DNA from: Bacillus sp. EAC
GTDB taxonomy: Bacteria; Bacillota; Bacilli; Bacillales; Bacillaceae_G
Assembly: GCF_002156875.1 (NCBI RefSeq)
Contig: NZ_NCSY01000003.1
Coordinates: forward strand, 1 to 64,000
Direction: 5' to 3'
Length of the DNA stretch: 64,000 bases
Of the stretch, positions 61,608 to 64,000 are shown in pieces (the stretch's first letter is position 1; the number at the start of each line of letters is the position of its first letter). The position numbers and the translations under genes were made by a program. The notes below the pieces were generated by a model, which was given only the letters and a program-made list of their open reading frames with translations, was not told the DNA's origin and did no database searches.

Positions 61608-62398
61608 ACACTTACTACTCCCTTGATAGCAGGATGCGAATCATAGTCTTCTAATGAAAAGTCTTCAATTGAAAAGTCAAAAATATTTTTGATGTTCGGA
61701 TTAATCTTCATTTCCGGCAATTTTTTTGGTTCCCTTGTTAATTGCAAATTGATTTGTTCAAGATGATTTGTATAGATATGTGCATCTCCAAATGTATGTA
61801 CAAAATCCCCTAACTCTAAATCACAAACTTGAGCAATCATCATTGTTAAAAGTGCATATGAAGCAATGTTAAAAGGTACACCAAGGAATATATCAGCTGA
61901 ACGTTGATACAATTGACATGAAAGTTTACCATCGTTTACATAAAATTGGAAAAAACAATGACAAGGTGCAAGTGCCATTTTATCAATTTCTCCAACATTC
62001 CATGCCGACACAATTAATCTTCTTGAATCAGGATTTGTCTTAATTTGTTCAATTACTTCAGAAATTTGATCAATTGTCGATCCATCACCTGCTTGCCATG
62101 ATCTCCATTGATGGCCGTAAACTGGTCCTAATTCTCCATTTTCATCTGCCCACTCGTTCCAAATTCTAACACCATTATCTTGTAAGTAACGAATATTCGT
62201 ATCACCTTTTAAAAACCATATTAATTCATGAATAATTGATTTTAGGTGAACTTTTTTTGTAGTTACTAATGGAAATCCTTCTTGGAGGTTAAAGCGCATT
62301 TGATAACCAAACGTACTGATCGTTCCTGTACCTGTTCGATCTGTTTTAGTCATCCCATTATCCAATACGTATCTACATAACTCTAAATATTGCTTCAT
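61604..62398 (-). CDS. thyA: Thymidylate synthase
   Basis: The 264-residue protein has the nucleophile cysteine in [13 protein letters not shown], the folate/dUMP segments [31 protein letters not shown], and [15 protein letters not shown]. It methylates dUMP to dTMP using methylene-tetrahydrofolate. TAGGAGG precedes the ATG. First gene of the thyA-dfrA operon. Confidence 0.97.
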   Translation of the reverse strand: MKQYLELCRYVLDNGMTKTDRTGTGTISTFGYQMRFNLQEGFPLVTTKKVHLKSIIHELIWFLKGDTNIRYLQDNGVRIWNEWADENGELGPVYGHQWRSWQAGDGSTIDQISEVIEQIKTNPDSRRLIVSAWNVGEIDKMALAPCHCFFQFYVNDGKLSCQLYQRSADIFLGVPFNIASYALLTMMIAQVCDLELGDFVHTFGDAHIYTNHLEQINLQLTREPKKLPEMKINPNIKNIFDFSIEDFSLEDYDSHPAIKGVVSV

Positions 62399-62487
62399 AT
62401 TGACCTCCTAAATAAAATAACTCACTTTTGATTAAATCAAATAATATTTTATATGTATGGACAGAAAAATCACAAGATTCTTCTTTA

Positions 62488-63261
62488 CTATTTCTCAATA
62501 TATCCAAAATGAAACTCAGCTGACTTTCGAATTAACTGCTTAAAGCCATATTTTTCAAATCGATCACTCTTAAAATGATCTTTTAAAACGACTCTTTTTC
62601 TTGCTACTCTAATTGCTTCATTCATTGCTTCGAATGACAGATCACTAAATGATGCTAAATTTTTTAAGCCTGCTATACCATTCGAGCTCTCAATATTCCG
62701 TTCAAACATTGGGTCAAAATAGACAATATCAAAAGAATTATCTTCTAATTTGTAAAGATATTCTTTGTAATCACTATTTTCAACTATTATTCTTTTTGTA
62801 ATCTGTTCCCAGTCAATTATATTTTGCTTATTTGTATGCAAGCCATGCTCGGTGAGATAAGCTATTATGTTGTTTTTCTCTAGTCCGACAACTCGTCCAT
62901 GTTCACCTACAACATAACTTGCTACTATACTATCCGATGCCATTCCAAGTGTACAATCAAGTAGTTCATCTCCACTTGTTAATAAACATGCTTCGCAAAA
63001 CGGATCATGATCTCCATTTTTGAGTCTTCGGATACGAAACACCGATGAGTTAGGATGAAAAAAATATGGGAGTGAATGTCCGTGTTCATACCATTCGATC
63101 CTTTGTTTACCTACTACAAGAATGGGTTCTTTCCACTTATTATATAGTTCGTCTAAACTATATTCATTTCTTTTTATTTCCTTACTGGCTAAATCGGATG
63201 CGATTTTTTTAGCTTTTTTTGTTAATTCGTCATTTGGTCTTAAGCATGTTGTAACAATCAT
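62488..63261 (-). CDS. Class I SAM-dependent methyltransferase (RsmJ/YpiP-like)
   Basis: The 257-residue protein has an N-terminal region of about 90 residues, then the methyltransferase core: LLDCTLGMASDSIVASYVVG with the SAM loop, VVGLEKNNIIAYL acidic strand, and IVYFDPMFERN (DPMF in place of DPPY/NPPY). It resembles the RsmJ-like (DUF548) group that methylates 16S rRNA, and Bacillus YpiP by its neighbourhood. Target unproven. AAGGAG precedes the ATG. Confidence 0.78.
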   Translation of the reverse strand: MIVTTCLRPNDELTKKAKKIASDLASKEIKRNEYSLDELYNKWKEPILVVGKQRIEWYEHGHSLPYFFHPNSSVFRIRRLKNGDHDPFCEACLLTSGDELLDCTLGMASDSIVASYVVGEHGRVVGLEKNNIIAYLTEHGLHTNKQNIIDWEQITKRIIVENSDYKEYLYKLEDNSFDIVYFDPMFERNIESSNGIAGLKNLASFSDLSFEAMNEAIRVARKRVVLKDHFKSDRFEKYGFKQLIRKSAEFHFGYIEK

Positions 63262-63282
63262 ATGTCTCCTTAAATTAAGAAA

Positions 63283-63304
63283 AAAAGAGGAGATTTCCTC
63301 TTTT
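63283..63304 (-). terminator. Intrinsic terminator of brxA
   Basis: AAAAGAGG pairs with CCTCTTTT around six bases and overlaps the last base of the brxA stop; a T-run follows on the minus strand. Confidence 0.8.
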
Positions 63305-63732
63305 TACATTTGGTTAAATATCGACTGTATTCTAGCTTTAATATCCTCAGGAGTTGATCCCTCGATTTGTTCTCTTGGTATAAAACCAACAACTTCTTTC
63401 CCTTTAAAAACTGCCATTGAAGGTGAAGAAGGTGGGAACTCAGCTAAATACTCTCTTAATGTAGCTGTTGCTTCTTTATCTTGTCCTGCAAATACAGTCA
63501 TCGTGTGTACAGGTTTATTATCTGCCTCTACAATTGCTTGAACAGCAGATGGTCTAGCTAAACCAGCTGCACATCCACACACTGAGTTAATGACAAAAAA
63601 TGCTGTATCATTTAAATCATTCATAAATGAATCTACTTCTACTCCAGTTGTTAATTCCGTAAAACCATTTGAAGTTAATTCTTCTCTCATCGGTTTTACA
63701 ATACCTTTCATATACTCATCGTATGCATTCAT
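63304..63732 (-). CDS. brxA: Bacilliredoxin BrxA (YphP)
   Basis: The 142-residue protein has the CGC active site (C52-G-C54 in [13 protein letters not shown]) and a thioredoxin-like fold with [17 protein letters not shown] and [16 protein letters not shown]. It removes bacillithiol from S-bacillithiolated proteins in the cytosol under oxidative stress. AAAGGGG precedes the ATG, which overlaps the upstream stop by four bases. Confidence 0.95.
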   Translation of the reverse strand: MNAYDEYMKGIVKPMREELTSNGFTELTTGVEVDSFMNDLNDTAFFVINSVCGCAAGLARPSAVQAIVEADNKPVHTMTVFAGQDKEATATLREYLAEFPPSSPSMAVFKGKEVVGFIPREQIEGSTPEDIKARIQSIFNQM

Positions 63733-64000
63733 TCGTTTAAATCCCCTTTATCATTTTCTATTTTCATTCGCTCAGTCATTTGTTTCCAAACAGAGCCTAA
63801 AGCTTCTTCCCCATTTTCAATTCGATGTAGTGCAAGTTGAATTTGTAACTTCACCTCAAATTCAGGGTCATCAAGAGCTTCCTTAAGTGCCGGTATAGCA
63901 CTTTCGTCACCAAGCTCAAATAAAAACATTGCAGCACGCCATCTAACTAATTTACTTGGGTCTTTTAGCGCATCAATCATTACTGGCATCGCATCTTCAT
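63729..64000 (-). CDS. HEAT-repeat protein (conserved virulence factor / YpgR-like), partial
   Basis: The visible 90 residues are the C-terminal part of a longer protein that continues beyond the right end. They hold HEAT-type helical repeats: [40 protein letters not shown] and [18 protein letters not shown], then a charged tail. The frame stays open to base 64000, so no start is visible. By neighbourhood with brxA it matches the YpgR/CvfC-like protein of Bacilli; role unclear. It overlaps brxA by four bases. Confidence 0.8.
   Translation of the reverse strand, partial: EDAMPVMIDALKDPSKLVRWRAAMFLFELGDESAIPALKEALDDPEFEVKLQIQLALHRIENGEEALGSVWKQMTERMKIENDKGDLNE

Overview
The window is chromosomal DNA from a low-GC, Gram-positive, spore-forming member of the Bacillaceae. 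The evidence is an A+T-rich sequence with strong AGGAGG-type ribosome binding sites and frequent GTG/TTG starts. Bacillus-specific families are present (YozD, YodN, YozE, YokU, KamA, YueI, DegV, bacilliredoxin BrxA), as are sporulation or germination families (GerA A-subunit, YjcZ-type peptide, a RacA-like protein). Genus cannot be fixed from sequence alone. There are no rRNA or tRNA genes and no CRISPR array.

Bases 1-5053 form an array of eight small, unrelated accessory genes, all on the minus strand. Each is followed within 0-67 bases of its stop codon by a copy of a short palindromic repeat (arms AACTAAC / GTTAGTT around a 6-base core, usually GCGCCA; outer flank ATAAG). The products are a DUF4083-like membrane peptide, two different 2H phosphoesterases, a Nudix hydrolase, a four-helix membrane protein and three unknowns. 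Several repeats are joined to an intrinsic terminator. At 2315-2397 and 15630-15715 two copies of the dyad enclose the terminator as an 83-86 base unit. The same repeats frame a solitary gerA gene (5129-6604), a block of CoA/lipid-type metabolism genes (7089-14375), and an intact XerC-type tyrosine recombinase (14704-15543). After about 15.7 kb the canonical repeat is not seen again; a diverged relative lies at 22161-22214. The layout resembles integron cassettes or pdif modules, but the recombinase lacks an IntI-type insertion. This is the best candidate for an undescribed system in the window.

Bases 6.8-14.4 kb hold an SDR, a 3-hydroxyacyl-CoA dehydrogenase, a secreted DUF1254 protein, a PocR/LuxR-type regulator, an alpha/beta hydrolase and an acyl-CoA ligase, together with decayed second copies of the dehydrogenase and SDR genes. 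Bases 16-22 kb hold a MerR regulator beside a broken 2-hydroxyacid dehydrogenase, an IscA-like protein, a UspA protein, and an MFS transporter/TetR pair with repeated operator-like palindromes.

From 22 kb on the content is mostly core: sbcDC; a thioredoxin-like protein; yodM-yozD-yodN and yozE-yokU-kamA separated by about 8.7 kb of accessory genes (secreted Ig-like protein, MFS, an ABC exporter behind an 18-codon leader peptide); adenine deaminase under a guanine-class purine riboswitch; a histidine kinase; a CBS/HlyC protein; a two-gene McrBC-like defence candidate split by a MITE-like element; Hsp20; Sco1; DegV; TatA; isoaspartyl dipeptidase; hemolysin III; PlsC; AzoR; thyA-dfrA; a methyltransferase; BrxA; and a HEAT-repeat protein cut by the window end. 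Four copies of a MITE-like element (40243, 50219, 57103, 59322) sit at gene 3' ends.
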